A stretch of DNA of 64,000 nucleotides from Candidatus Thiodiazotropha sp. (ex Monitilora ramsayi) (GTDB taxonomy: Bacteria; Pseudomonadota; Gammaproteobacteria; Chromatiales; Chromatiaceae): NCBI GenBank assembly GCA_025655575.1, contig JAHXIP010000001.1, positions 372,001-436,000 on the forward strand, given 5' to 3'. The position numbers and the translations under genes were made by a program. This document shows, piece by piece, positions 35,212 through 44,471 of the stretch. Position 1 is the first letter of the stretch. Each line of letters starts with the position of its first letter. The notes under the pieces were generated by a model. The model ran no database searches, was not told where the DNA came from, and saw only the letters and a list, made by a program, of their open reading frames with translations.

Positions 35212-36530
35212 ATATTCGTAAACTGTTGATCGGCTTTCAGGCCTTTGCTGTGGCATGGTTACTTATCATGCCGTTACAGGTTTTTGCATCGGATCGACAC
35301 TTTCGCGATGCCAGAGTATTTATCGATACATTGCGTTCCATCTCGAAGGGTCAGCAGGCTTTTCGGCACGATACTTTTGGTGATGAGGTATTCTGGACCG
35401 ACAGGCTTCGTCTGCACGAGGCTATTGCAGGAGAGTCATTGGGGGGGGTAGGACCAGGCGTGGATCCGGCGACTGCACTGGCCGTGGGGTTGAAAGTCGA
35501 TGTCAAAGCATTACCGAAAAGATTGCAGCGTGCGCTGAAAAGAGGTGAGGTGGATCTAACCGACCCTGCCACAACAATTGCGCTGCTTCAACTCGATGCC
35601 GTCGTTGGTGTAAAGGGTGAGGTAACCGATTCGGGACGACTGGAATCTATCGGTATTACCTGTGCACTGTGTCATAGCACGGTCGATGACTCCTTTACCA
35701 GCGGCATTGGTCGTCGGTTGGATGGTTGGGCGAATCGGGATTTGGATGTCGGTGTGATTATTTCTCTGGCGCCTGACCTTTCTGCTTTCACTGACTTGCT
35801 GAATGTGGACGAGCAGACTGTAAGGACAGTTTTAACAAGCTGGGGACCGGGTAAGTTTGATGCGTCCCTGCTGCTGGATGGAAAGGCCTTTCGGCCGGAT
35901 GGCGGATCGGCTGCTGTACTGATCCCGCCCGCATTCGGCCTGGCAGGAATTAACCTGCACACATGGACAGGATGGGGATCGATTACGCACTGGAATGCCT
36001 TTGTTGCAACACTGGAAATGGGTGGTCAGGGAACACTCTATGATCCTCGCCTCAATGATTTTGATAAGTTTCCTATAGCAGCTGTCAATGGCTTCGGGGA
36101 TGTCAGGCCGGAGCAAGATCGGGTGACGCCAAAACTGGGTGTTTTACAACAGTATCAACTGGCCTTAAAGGCGCCAAAAGCGCCGCGTGGAAGCTACAAC
36201 AAGGATGCAGCAAACAGGGGTAAGCGGGTATTTGAGCAGCAGGGAGACTGTGCACGTTGCCATGTACCTCCGCTGTTTAGCGAGCCCGGCTGGAATCTGC
36301 ACTCACCTGAGGAGATCGGTATTGATGATTTCCAGGCAAGGCGGGGACCAGAAGACAGTTATAGAACAGCACCGCTTAAAGGCTTATGGACGCACAGTAA
36401 AGGCGGCTTCTATCACGATGGACGGTTTGCTACCTTAATGGATGTTGTCGAGCACTACGATACGACTTTTAATCTGCTTCTGAGCCAGGATGCCAAATCA
36501 GATCTGGTGGAGTATTTGAAATCTCTGTGA
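35208..36530 (+). CDS. Periplasmic di-heme c-type cytochrome (MauG/CCP-like)
   Basis: 440 residues with a signal peptide (about residues 1-27, ending LQVFAS). It has two heme c attachment motifs, CALCH near residue 151 and CARCH near 346. The C-terminal half resembles the bacterial cytochrome c peroxidase/MauG fold (GKRVFEQQGDCARC, then FYHDGRFATLMDVVEHYD). The order of the two hemes and the long N-terminal insertion differ from classic peroxidases, so a redox-partner or oxidase role is as likely as a peroxidase. It starts inside the ECF sigma stop codon (ATGA). A perfect inverted repeat follows at 36595. Confidence 0.85.
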   Translation: MNIRKLLIGFQAFAVAWLLIMPLQVFASDRHFRDARVFIDTLRSISKGQQAFRHDTFGDEVFWTDRLRLHEAIAGESLGGVGPGVDPATALAVGLKVDVKALPKRLQRALKRGEVDLTDPATTIALLQLDAVVGVKGEVTDSGRLESIGITCALCHSTVDDSFTSGIGRRLDGWANRDLDVGVIISLAPDLSAFTDLLNVDEQTVRTVLTSWGPGKFDASLLLDGKAFRPDGGSAAVLIPPAFGLAGINLHTWTGWGSITHWNAFVATLEMGGQGTLYDPRLNDFDKFPIAAVNGFGDVRPEQDRVTPKLGVLQQYQLALKAPKAPRGSYNKDAANRGKRVFEQQGDCARCHVPPLFSEPGWNLHSPEEIGIDDFQARRGPEDSYRTAPLKGLWTHSKGGFYHDGRFATLMDVVEHYDTTFNLLLSQDAKSDLVEYLKSL

Positions 36531-36594
36531 TTCTCTCATGGGCTTGTTTCCGCTGATTTCAGAGCCATTTATCAAAGTGTGAACAGAGGCCCTA

Positions 36595-36630
36595 TACACC
36601 GTCAGTCTAATAATTCAGGCTGACGGTGTA
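36595..36630. terminator. Inverted repeat between convergent genes, probable bidirectional terminator
   Basis: TACACCGTCAG (36595-36605) pairs perfectly with CTGACGGTGTA (36620-36630) across a 14-base loop. It lies between the cytochrome gene and the hydrolase gene, whose stop codon is at its right edge. No long T run is present on either side, so it may be a weak or factor-aided terminator. Confidence 0.6.
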
Positions 36631-37410
36631 TCAGTTCTGAATCATTGTCTTTTGCAACCAGGCATTCACCTGCTCGAGCAAACGTTCTTCCTCGCCGTCA
36701 AAAAAGTGGTCTGCACCTTCGAGCTGGAACTGTGTGTAACTGTGATTATGTAGTGTGGCTGCTGCTTTACGTTGGTTGGCGCTGGTGATGATTTCTTCAA
36801 GATCCAGACTGCCGTAAAGGTCGAACATGGGCGTTTTTATTCTCTTGAGATGGCTCATGTTATCCATGGGCCCGCCAGCCACACCGGGACCCATACCGAT
36901 GGCAATAAAACCCTCTACTGGTTTGCCCTCGTTGGCCAGGTAATAGGCAGCCATGGTGGTGCCCTGGCTGTGTCCGATCAATACCAATGTCTCTGCACCA
37001 TTGTCACGGGCGTGTTTAATAGCAGCGTCGATCCGACCCGGTACCCAATCATAGATGCTTGCATAAGCCTCATGCTCTGCCTCGTTGGGAAGTATTGGCA
37101 TTTGTATGGATAGCGTATGCCAGTCAGATTCAGTGAGGCCGACTCGCAGTGGTTGAATAACGGTCGGCCAGTCGGGGTGTACGCCGGTGCCGTGCAGGAT
37201 GATGGCTGTCTTCCCGGTATTTCCATCCATGGATGGGGTTTCGATAGTCAGGAAATCACTGCGACCATCATTCAAGTAGAGGGCTTCGCCGTCTAAAAGT
37301 GCATCGACAATCTGGCTTGCCCAGCGCTTCTCCTTTTCCAGGTCAGAGGCCTGAAGACTGAGTGCGGCAAGCGTGAGAGTGACTGCGGCAAGCAGTTTTA
37401 AGTGATTCAT
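36631..37410 (-). CDS. DUF3530 family alpha/beta hydrolase, periplasmic
   Basis: 259 residues with a signal peptide (MNHLKLLAAVTLTLAALSLQA, cleaved about residue 21). The alpha/beta hydrolase core shows AIILHGTGVHPDWP, the nucleophile elbow GHSQGTTMA, and a late EGADHFFDGEEE block with the likely catalytic Asp/His (YGSLDLEE and GADHFF). Its pattern fits the DUF3530 family of secreted hydrolases with no assigned substrate. It stands alone, convergent with the cytochrome gene. Confidence 0.82.
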   Translation of the reverse strand: MNHLKLLAAVTLTLAALSLQASDLEKEKRWASQIVDALLDGEALYLNDGRSDFLTIETPSMDGNTGKTAIILHGTGVHPDWPTVIQPLRVGLTESDWHTLSIQMPILPNEAEHEAYASIYDWVPGRIDAAIKHARDNGAETLVLIGHSQGTTMAAYYLANEGKPVEGFIAIGMGPGVAGGPMDNMSHLKRIKTPMFDLYGSLDLEEIITSANQRKAAATLHNHSYTQFQLEGADHFFDGEEERLLEQVNAWLQKTMIQN

Positions 37411-37497
37411 TTTTTCTTCTCTATCGATGAAAAAGGGAGTCAGTCACAATAACTTTTCCGACATCCGCAGACCCTAATGATTTATCCCTCAATGTGC

Positions 37498-40400
37498 TCA
37501 TGTCGGTTCCGGACCGCGAGAAATACGAATATCGAGTGGCCGGGCCGTGTCCAGATGCAGGTCGCGCTGGGGAAAGGCGATGTTAATGCCGGCTTCGGTG
37601 AATTTGTTGTTAATTGCTTCGTGTAACCCTGTGATGGTTGTCAGGCGGTTATCCATATTGCCTAGGTAGGCCCTTAACACTAGATTGAGTGTGTTGTCTC
37701 CGAAGGCCTCGAAGGTAGCCACAGGATTGGGATCCTCAAGCACATTGTCATTTTCATGAGCGGCTTCCAGCATGAGTGACATCGCCTGATTGACATCACT
37801 GCCGTAAGCTACGCCGACGTTGATCATGAGGCGATTGATCTTGTCAGTGAGTGTCCAGTTGACCACGCGTCCGGTGATGAACTCCTTGTTGGGGATCAGT
37901 AACTCCTGTTTGTCATAGTTAATCAGCGTCGTGGCGCGGATACGGATGCGTGAGACCACGCCGGTGGTATTGTCCAGTGTCACCACATCGCCAACCCGGA
38001 TGGGCCGTTCGAAAAGCAGGATGATGCCGCTGATAAAGTTGGCAACGATCTCCTGTAGGCCGAAACCCAGGCCGACACCGAGAGCGGCCACCAGCCACTG
38101 GATGCTTGACCACTGAAATCCAATGGTACTGAAGGCCATGATCAGACCGGTGCCTGCAATCAGATACTGCAGCAGCGTGGTGAGTGCATAGCGAGCGCCT
38201 GCGTCGAGAGGCAGCCGCTGGAGCAGGGTGATCTCCAACACCCCCGGCAGGTTTTTTGCGGCTAGCAACGTCACCAGCAGCGCAAACAAGCCGACCAGCA
38301 GATCGCTCAGGGTCAAGGGGAGTTCAGTGTTGACCCCGTCCACCAACTGACTGGTGGAGATGGGTAGGGTGACTTGATTAAAGAACTCAAGGGCGGGCAA
38401 CAGATCGTCCCAGATCATCCAGGTGCCGATCACGGCACCGAACAGATAACCGAAGCGTACCAGGCGTTTTGCCTGCTCACTCAGTGCATCGAAATTCAGC
38501 TCAGGTATCTCTATGGAGATCGGTGCGGCTTCGTCTTCGGCTGTCTGTTGTTCCTGCTCCCGTTGCAGGCGCAGTTCTTCACGTTTGCGTAGGGCATTTT
38601 CATAACGTAGCCGCCGTTCGGCGACAAACAGGTAGCGTAGTAGCAGCTCCTTGAAGAAGAAGAGTCCGATGAAGAACCAGAAGGTGATCTCGATATGCTC
38701 GAGCAGTCGTAACGCGAGCGTTAGATAGCCCAGTGCAGTGGAAACGGTTTGGCCAAGGTTAATCAGCAACAGCAGAGGGAACCAGAGAAAATGCAGTTGC
38801 ACCAGTAAACTCTCTTGACTGGTGTTTCGCCAGTTGCGCATCAGCTCGCTATTTTTATTGAGCAGACGGTAGAGGAATACGAGACTGATCATCATCAATA
38901 GGATGACCGCCAGCCGTCCGATAATCTGTGCCTCAGCGGGTAAGTTCGATCCTGCCGTCAGAGCAATGATGAAACGTATGGGAGCCAATACAGGGATCAA
39001 CCAACGAAGTTCACGACTGACCGGCGTGCAGATTTTACTGTTCCATCGCAGGTGTCGAGGGCCGACGCCGTCGGGTCGGCAGACCTCATAAAGTAACAGC
39101 GCCGCCAGCAGGGTGATGCCGACTTTAATCAGCGCGTCTGCACAGGCGATGGTAAACGGGTCTGCAGTGGGTAACGTTTTTAGCAACAGACCCAAACTGC
39201 CAAGGATTACCGGTATCAGACCGATTCTGAGTAGGGTGTAAATAAGCGCCCACAGTGTCAGCGGGAAGGTGTCGGTACTTATTTTACGGACCGCCTTGGC
39301 GAGTAAGGGCAGGCGGCGGCTTGCAGCCTGTCTTTTCCAGGCCAGTAGATTGATAACTATAAAAGCCAAAAGGGCAATGGCTGGCCGATGGGCGGTGGCA
39401 GAAAAAAGATCGCGTCCCAGCTGTTGCCACTTGTCGGTCTGCAGGAACCAGCGGAGACTCCCTGAGAGACTGGAAAAGTTGGTAAGGTTGCCGCTGGCGA
39501 TCCAGATCAGCTGGTCGTTGATGTAGTTGATATAGGATTTACTCACATCCACCAGTTGGCGCTCGGCCAGATCGAGTGAGGTAAGTTTTGCTATGTAACG
39601 GCTGTAGACTTTCTGTAGCTCGTTTAATGCCATCCGCCTGGCCTGGACGAGATCTTGAGCCTGAGTTTTGAGCGTCTCCGCCGTCTCTGTCTCGTTCGTT
39701 GTCGGCAGTGAGTTAATCAGCTGTTGGACGACATGCTGAATATTGCCGCGCTCTCTCAGTAACTCTTCGATGTTGATCTGTCTGTCAGTCGCCCGGTTGA
39801 TCTCAGCCTTGCGTTCAGCAGAGTTTCGACTGTAGCTGTTAATCGACGGCAGTGCTTCACGCCGTCGGTAAAGCATGCTGCCAATCGCCTCGCTGGTGCC
39901 CACCACTTCGACCCGTTGCTGGGTGCTTTCAAAATCTGTCTTAATCTCTTCCAGTTGCTGCTTCGCTGTGGCGAGAAGCTGTGACACCTGCTTCTCTTCG
40001 TAGACCAGTCGTTCCAGCTCAGTGCGGTTTCCGGCATTCTCTTCGGCGACGATTTTCAAAGGTTCCGGCAGGTTGGCTGTTTTTTCCTTGAGCTGTTCCG
40101 CTGCTTCCCTGGCTTGAGTGGCGGCAGATTCGCGCAGTGAGGCGGCTGATTTATTGAGTTGCTCGAGATTGGCTTGCAGTCTGCTGATCAATGCTGTGTT
40201 CGTATCGCGTTGGGCCTGAGCGAGATTGGTCAGCAGGCTTTGGTTACCAAGCTTTAATTTGAGCAGGTCTATCTCTTTTTCGCGCAGAAGATAGCGGCTT
40301 GTGAGAGAGATCTGTCGTGACTGACTCAGGCTCTTGGGCTCACCTGTCGGCAGTTCTGTGAGTTCTTTACGGATAAGTGCTAGCGCCTTGCTGCGTTCAC

Positions 40401-40911
40401 CGATCTCTTCATTGATCTGTTTGCTGCCGATTAAAAGTGTGGCGAGCTCTTCCCTTTGTTGCTTCTGCCGGTTGCGTACCCTGGTGAGTTCAAGTTCATC
40501 CTGGCTGATGCGCAGCTCCAGCTCGCTCAGGTCAGACTGCACGATGAATTGAGCCAATTGGTCCTGATCCTCTTGTCCTGCCGCCTGTTTTAGAAGGCGT
40601 TCAATGGTTGCCGGCGCATTACTGACCTTGGCCTCAAGCTTGGCAATCTCATCATCCACTTTTTGCGTGAGTTGAAGCCAGTTGGTCGCCTGGTCATACA
40701 TCTCCAGTGCCTTTGCTTTCTGTGCTTCATCCAGGCCTTTATCGACCTCGGCGCTCGACTTGGCCGATTCCACCAGACTCAGCGTAGGGGTGTCGCTGCT
40801 TTCCACGGCGGTGTCATTTGTTTTTGCCGCAACGGCCGGGAAGGCTGTCGTAACAGAGACAAGGATCAGGAAAGCTTTCAATGAGAGAGAGAGGAGGCGC
40901 CTGGAAGTCAT
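37498..40911 (-). CDS. Large MscS-family mechanosensitive channel (MscK/MscM-like)
   Basis: 1137 residues from the ATG at 40911, preceded by GGAGCAAA; the frame is open back to 40986 but the earlier start would bury the signal peptide (MTSRRLLSLSLKAFLILVSVTTAFPAVAA). A long coiled-coil periplasmic region follows (about residues 30-480), then about ten membrane helices and the C-terminal MscS domain (QEIVANFISGIILLFERPIRVGD, then GVVSRIRIRATTL, then LIPNKEFITG). Such channels release solutes on hypo-osmotic shock; E. coli MscK and MscM are 1120 and 1107 residues. Which of the two it resembles more cannot be told by eye. Confidence 0.9.
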   Translation of the reverse strand: MTSRRLLSLSLKAFLILVSVTTAFPAVAAKTNDTAVESSDTPTLSLVESAKSSAEVDKGLDEAQKAKALEMYDQATNWLQLTQKVDDEIAKLEAKVSNAPATIERLLKQAAGQEDQDQLAQFIVQSDLSELELRISQDELELTRVRNRQKQQREELATLLIGSKQINEEIGERSKALALIRKELTELPTGEPKSLSQSRQISLTSRYLLREKEIDLLKLKLGNQSLLTNLAQAQRDTNTALISRLQANLEQLNKSAASLRESAATQAREAAEQLKEKTANLPEPLKIVAEENAGNRTELERLVYEEKQVSQLLATAKQQLEEIKTDFESTQQRVEVVGTSEAIGSMLYRRREALPSINSYSRNSAERKAEINRATDRQINIEELLRERGNIQHVVQQLINSLPTTNETETAETLKTQAQDLVQARRMALNELQKVYSRYIAKLTSLDLAERQLVDVSKSYINYINDQLIWIASGNLTNFSSLSGSLRWFLQTDKWQQLGRDLFSATAHRPAIALLAFIVINLLAWKRQAASRRLPLLAKAVRKISTDTFPLTLWALIYTLLRIGLIPVILGSLGLLLKTLPTADPFTIACADALIKVGITLLAALLLYEVCRPDGVGPRHLRWNSKICTPVSRELRWLIPVLAPIRFIIALTAGSNLPAEAQIIGRLAVILLMMISLVFLYRLLNKNSELMRNWRNTSQESLLVQLHFLWFPLLLLINLGQTVSTALGYLTLALRLLEHIEITFWFFIGLFFFKELLLRYLFVAERRLRYENALRKREELRLQREQEQQTAEDEAAPISIEIPELNFDALSEQAKRLVRFGYLFGAVIGTWMIWDDLLPALEFFNQVTLPISTSQLVDGVNTELPLTLSDLLVGLFALLVTLLAAKNLPGVLEITLLQRLPLDAGARYALTTLLQYLIAGTGLIMAFSTIGFQWSSIQWLVAALGVGLGFGLQEIVANFISGIILLFERPIRVGDVVTLDNTTGVVSRIRIRATTLINYDKQELLIPNKEFITGRVVNWTLTDKINRLMINVGVAYGSDVNQAMSLMLEAAHENDNVLEDPNPVATFEAFGDNTLNLVLRAYLGNMDNRLTTITGLHEAINNKFTEAGINIAFPQRDLHLDTARPLDIRISRGPEPT

Positions 40912-41107
40912 TTTGCTCCGACAGTCTGAAATGAGTGGTTGGGCATTCGTGCTGAGAAGTGGCAAATGGTTTCCCCGGTCGATCATTAATGCGCACAGGA
41001 TCGCAGATTCAGATTATTCATCAGCGGCAGGACGCATTCCATAAGCTTGTGCAACCTTGGGCTGATGTCAATGTTGTTGACTGCCGAAGGTTGGACTTTT
41101 TTACGTC

Positions 41108-41602
41108 TCAGTCAGCAGAGGTGCCTGCTTCTGCTTTGACGGAAGCCTTGCCTGCAATGGGTAGAGGGGGGCTGCTTTCACCATCTGCAAGTGGTGTTGA
41201 CGCTTCATCGGTGGGTTCTGGTCTGAACCAGAGCCAGGTGGCGACAAGTATGAGTACCAGGCCGACGCTGAGACTGGTAGGCCAAGCGGGTTTTGCAACC
41301 AGTTGTAGTAAAAAGAAACCCAGTGCCATGCCCCCTGTGGCCATCAGCTTACCCTGCCGGGCTATCTCGCCACGTTCCATGAACAGCAGGACGGGACGGC
41401 CAAACCGGGGATGGGAAAGGATACGCTCGGTCAAGTGTGGTGAACTGCGGGACCAAAACCAGACCGCACCAATCCAGAAGATGGTTGTAGGCAGTACCGG
41501 CAACACAATTCCGATGACTCCCAGGGCAAACAGCAGCCAGCCTGCTACAAGTTTCCAGGTTCGGTTTGAATGCTTATCCAGTTTGTGATTTTCGATGGTC
41601 AT
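41108..41602 (-). CDS. YbaN family (DUF454) inner-membrane protein
   Basis: 164 residues from the ATG at 41602 (AGGGA five bases upstream); the frame is open further back. Two or three membrane helices are visible (WKLVAGWLLFALGVIGIVLP, then LPTTIFWIGAVWFWSRSS, then LSVGLVLILVATWLWF). The motif GVIGIVLPVLPTTIF is characteristic of DUF454. The C-terminal tail is rich in Pro, Glu and Ser and likely disordered. Function is not established. The gene lies on the minus strand between the exporter and the channel gene. Confidence 0.8.
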   Translation of the reverse strand: MTIENHKLDKHSNRTWKLVAGWLLFALGVIGIVLPVLPTTIFWIGAVWFWSRSSPHLTERILSHPRFGRPVLLFMERGEIARQGKLMATGGMALGFFLLQLVAKPAWPTSLSVGLVLILVATWLWFRPEPTDEASTPLADGESSPPLPIAGKASVKAEAGTSAD

Positions 41603-41682
41603 ACTGATCCCTGACATCCTACACCCCTCAGACAAACCTTCGCAGGGGTATGATTCACTCTGATTGTAGGGGATTTTCACGC

Positions 41683-42861
41683 TTATTGGACCTCGAACAG
41701 CAGATGCCATCCATAGGCGGCGAGCAAGGCGGGGATGGCGCTGTAGAGTGTGGCCACTATCGCCGCCTTGGGTGCTATGGCGATAGCGGGGAAGAGTGCA
41801 TCCCCATCATTCGAGATGGCATTTCCGATTTGGGCGGAGAGGGGTAGTGAACCGGTGACGTAGAGCGATGTCACCATAATCTGAGGTCCACAGCCGGGAA
41901 TGAAGCCTACGAGAATGGCCATGGCCGGCACCAGCGGGCCCCAGGTTGAGATTATCGCCGCCAGGTTCAGACCGAAACCGGCCACCAGAATCTCGTAACC
42001 CATGAATGCGAAAATCACCCAGCTACTGACGAAGTTAGTGTCGTCGATGATACGGCGGACAAGGGGGTACTCAACTTCGCATGCACCATTTCCACAGGGT
42101 GCAGCCTCTCCTCCGCGGACGATCCACATGCCGAGTGCGAGCAGGGCACCGGTCATGCCGATCACCATGGCCGGTGTGCCGGGCAGGTGCTCGTCTAGGT
42201 CGATCTGGAATGCGCTGAGCAGACCGATGATGACACCCGGCAACACAAGGGCTATCCAGAGACGCTCACTGTTTCTCCAGACGCGCGGGGCCCAGGGTTG
42301 TCGGCGGGTCTCTTCAGCGGGACGACGAATGGCCCGGGGGCGCAGGAAATCGGGGCCGTGAATGGCATCCACGGCATACCCGCTTATGAGTCCCATGGAT
42401 GCACTCAATGCCAGGATGGCGATGGCAGTGAGAGGCTCGCGTGCCATGAGTAGGAACATGGCGTCGCCCATGGTGGCAATCAGGGTGGCCACGACGCCAC
42501 CAAAGCTGAGATGGCCCCGGGTGAATTGGGTGATGGCGACGATGGCGCCGCCACAGCCGGGAAAGGAGCCAAGTATAGTGCCGGCAGGCACGTGCCAGCG
42601 CTGATAGCGACGCAGGAGGGTGGCGAGGTCGGTACCCAGGCCACGTTCGGCGGCCAATACCAGGGTGATGGTACCGGCAACGAAGACACTGACTGCCAGG
42701 TAGGCATCTGCCAGAGCGTTGGCAGCAGCAGAAGCGCTGCCTGGTACTGCGGTCACGGCTGCAGCGAAGAGTGCAACCACAAAGGCCCTCTGCATCTTAG
42801 GGCTTGAAGCGGGGGCTTCGTAGGCGATGCCTCGATGGAAGGCCTGGCTCAGGGTGGTCAT
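41683..42861 (-). CDS. Putative ten-helix heavy-metal (manganese) exporter, ArsP_2/DUF2899 family
   Basis: 392 residues with about ten hydrophobic helices arranged as an inverted repeat. The two halves share a conserved GxxPGCG signature: GSFPGCGGAIVAITQF in the first half and VGFIPGCGPQIMVTSLY in the second. Between them is a hydrophilic segment with APCGNGACE, whose cysteines could bind metal. Members annotated as putative manganese transporters have this layout. The substrate is inferred from the family only. No MntR site or yybP-type riboswitch was recognised in the 130 bases upstream. Confidence 0.78.
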   Translation of the reverse strand: MTTLSQAFHRGIAYEAPASSPKMQRAFVVALFAAAVTAVPGSASAAANALADAYLAVSVFVAGTITLVLAAERGLGTDLATLLRRYQRWHVPAGTILGSFPGCGGAIVAITQFTRGHLSFGGVVATLIATMGDAMFLLMAREPLTAIAILALSASMGLISGYAVDAIHGPDFLRPRAIRRPAEETRRQPWAPRVWRNSERLWIALVLPGVIIGLLSAFQIDLDEHLPGTPAMVIGMTGALLALGMWIVRGGEAAPCGNGACEVEYPLVRRIIDDTNFVSSWVIFAFMGYEILVAGFGLNLAAIISTWGPLVPAMAILVGFIPGCGPQIMVTSLYVTGSLPLSAQIGNAISNDGDALFPAIAIAPKAAIVATLYSAIPALLAAYGWHLLFEVQ

Positions 42862-42993
42862 CTCGTGTTTCCTGGGGTGATTGCTATAGTGGAAGCCTAG
42901 ATGATGCTGATTGATAAGTTAAATCGTTAATTAATCTTGAATTAATAGTTATTACAAATGTATTATTCGCGGGTGTTTCTGTGTGGGCATCGA

Positions 42994-43410
42994 TTATTCC
43001 CCGGTATCCTCAGGACCGATCCAGAAAAAAGGGTTGTGGGCGACTTCCCAGAGATAACCGTCAGGATCCTGAAAATAACCGGAGTAACCTCCCCAGAACA
43101 CCTTTTGCCCCGGTTTCACCAAAGTGGCGCCGGCGGCAACGGCCTCGGCAAGCGTTTTGTCTACTTCCGCTTCAGACATGACGTTGTGCGCCAGGCTGAA
43201 GCCTCGGAAGCCGCTGCCCTGGGAGGATAGGGTGGCATCCTCAGCCAGGGCGTCATAACCGTAGAGTCCCAGCCAGCTGCCACTGAGGGTAAAGAAGGCC
43301 ACTGAAGGTGGTGATTCCAATTGCGGAAATCCCAGACCGTCACGATAGAAGCGGATAGATCGTTCCAGGTCGGTAACACCAAGAGTGATCATGCTGATTC
43401 TCGGGTTCAT
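42994..43410 (-). CDS. VOC (glyoxalase/bleomycin-resistance) family protein
   Basis: A 138-residue protein of the vicinal oxygen chelate fold, with the paired babbb units: MITLGVTDLERSIRFYRDGLGF at the start and GYSGYFQDPDGYLWEVAHNPFF near the end. The metal-binding positions are partly conserved (Glu in LWEVAHNP). The family includes glyoxalase I, dioxygenases and resistance proteins; the substrate here cannot be assigned. It is followed on the same strand, after 132 bases, by the exporter. Confidence 0.88.
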   Translation of the reverse strand: MNPRISMITLGVTDLERSIRFYRDGLGFPQLESPPSVAFFTLSGSWLGLYGYDALAEDATLSSQGSGFRGFSLAHNVMSEAEVDKTLAEAVAAGATLVKPGQKVFWGGYSGYFQDPDGYLWEVAHNPFFWIGPEDTGE

Positions 43411-43446
43411 AGATCTTCTCTCTTTTTTCAGCCTAGTGATGATGGA

Positions 43447-44301
43447 TTAGCCAGATATGTGCACGACATTTTCTGGTGATTCTAGAGCGGCCAGGAGTCG
43501 GTTGTGGAGTATGTCGAGTAGCACGGGATGCTCTCCCACCAGCGGGCTGGTGAAGATGGGTAAACCTGAATAACGTTGACGGGCTGCTTCACAAATGGAC
43601 TCGATGTCCCCCCCGCTGCCCGCGTGCCGGCCGGGTGAGAGGAAGAGCTGCGAGAGATAGATGGGTGTTTTTTTATCGGTAGCGGCAGCTTGGTTGAGGG
43701 CGCTCTCCAGCAGTTCTCCGTTAAAGTCATAGGCTGTGCCTTCGCGACGTTCCATGACTGCCTGCTGAAGCTTGACCTCTGCACCTAGCTGTTTTTGCAT
43801 CTCCTCGGCGAGGTGGGTGCGCACCGCCGTTACCTCGGGCATCGGTGAACCATGATCTACCAGAATCACGCGTGTCAGTGGATTCCCCTTCGAAACGCTA
43901 GCTAGCTGATCACATAGGATTTTTACCAGCAGGGGTTCTCCTGCGGGCAATGGGCAGAGTACGGGAGTCTGGCAGAGTATGAAGTGTCCAAATTGGGACT
44001 GCAGATTTTTTACCTGATCAGGAATAAAGGCTGATAGGGCTCGGCTGGGACCGAAGAAAAGAGGTAGCAAGAGAAATTCCCGTTCACCCAGGGCAAGTCT
44101 CTGTTGCATGAAAGGGGTGAAGGTATCTGCCGGGATACCGTCAAGCAACTCGTCGGGTATCTTCTCCGCATGCTGCAGTGAGACTGGATGGATAGGCAGA
44201 TTAGCCTGAATACTCAGTGCTGCCGCCAAGCGCCGAAGATTGAGTGTGGACTCAGCGTTGCGGGAGCCGTTGTCCACCAGCAGAATTGTGGGTGACTTCA
44301 T
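43447..44301 (-). CDS. CbiX-like sirohydrochlorin chelatase
   Basis: 284 residues from the ATG at 44301 (MKSPTILLVDNGS); an earlier ATG at 44346 is less likely. Two tandem CbiX-type domains are visible: LVDNGSRNAES in the first and VDHGSPMPEVTAVR in the second, with LPLFFGPSRALSA and YLSQLFLSPGRHAGSGGD as the metal-ligand/tetrapyrrole loops. The second His in the usual DHGS context is present once; in the first unit it is replaced by Asn (VDNGS), so one site may be inactive. CbiX inserts cobalt or iron into sirohydrochlorin for cobalamin or siroheme synthesis. No other tetrapyrrole genes are adjacent. Confidence 0.78.
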   Translation of the reverse strand: MKSPTILLVDNGSRNAESTLNLRRLAAALSIQANLPIHPVSLQHAEKIPDELLDGIPADTFTPFMQQRLALGEREFLLLPLFFGPSRALSAFIPDQVKNLQSQFGHFILCQTPVLCPLPAGEPLLVKILCDQLASVSKGNPLTRVILVDHGSPMPEVTAVRTHLAEEMQKQLGAEVKLQQAVMERREGTAYDFNGELLESALNQAAATDKKTPIYLSQLFLSPGRHAGSGGDIESICEAARQRYSGLPIFTSPLVGEHPVLLDILHNRLLAALESPENVVHISG

Positions 44302-44409
44302 GATTTCATTATGCACTGCATTTTTACATAGCCATCCATAGCCCAATCAGGGGGGTGATGGCAAGCGTTGAGATGGTGTGGAGTCCGGATGAAAGTGATG
44401 GGGGGACAT

Positions 44410-44453
44410 GAAAAATACGCCAGCCCCTCTCCGCGGGGAGAGGGGCTGGCGTT
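44410..44453 (-). terminator. Rho-independent terminator after the catalase gene
   Basis: A very stable hairpin on the minus strand: ACGCCAGCCCCTCTCC pairs with GGAGAGGGGCTGGCGT around a four-base CGCG centre and is followed by ATTTTT. It lies just past the catalase stop. Confidence 0.92.
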
Positions 44454-44471
44454 AGCGGTTAAGGATAGGAT

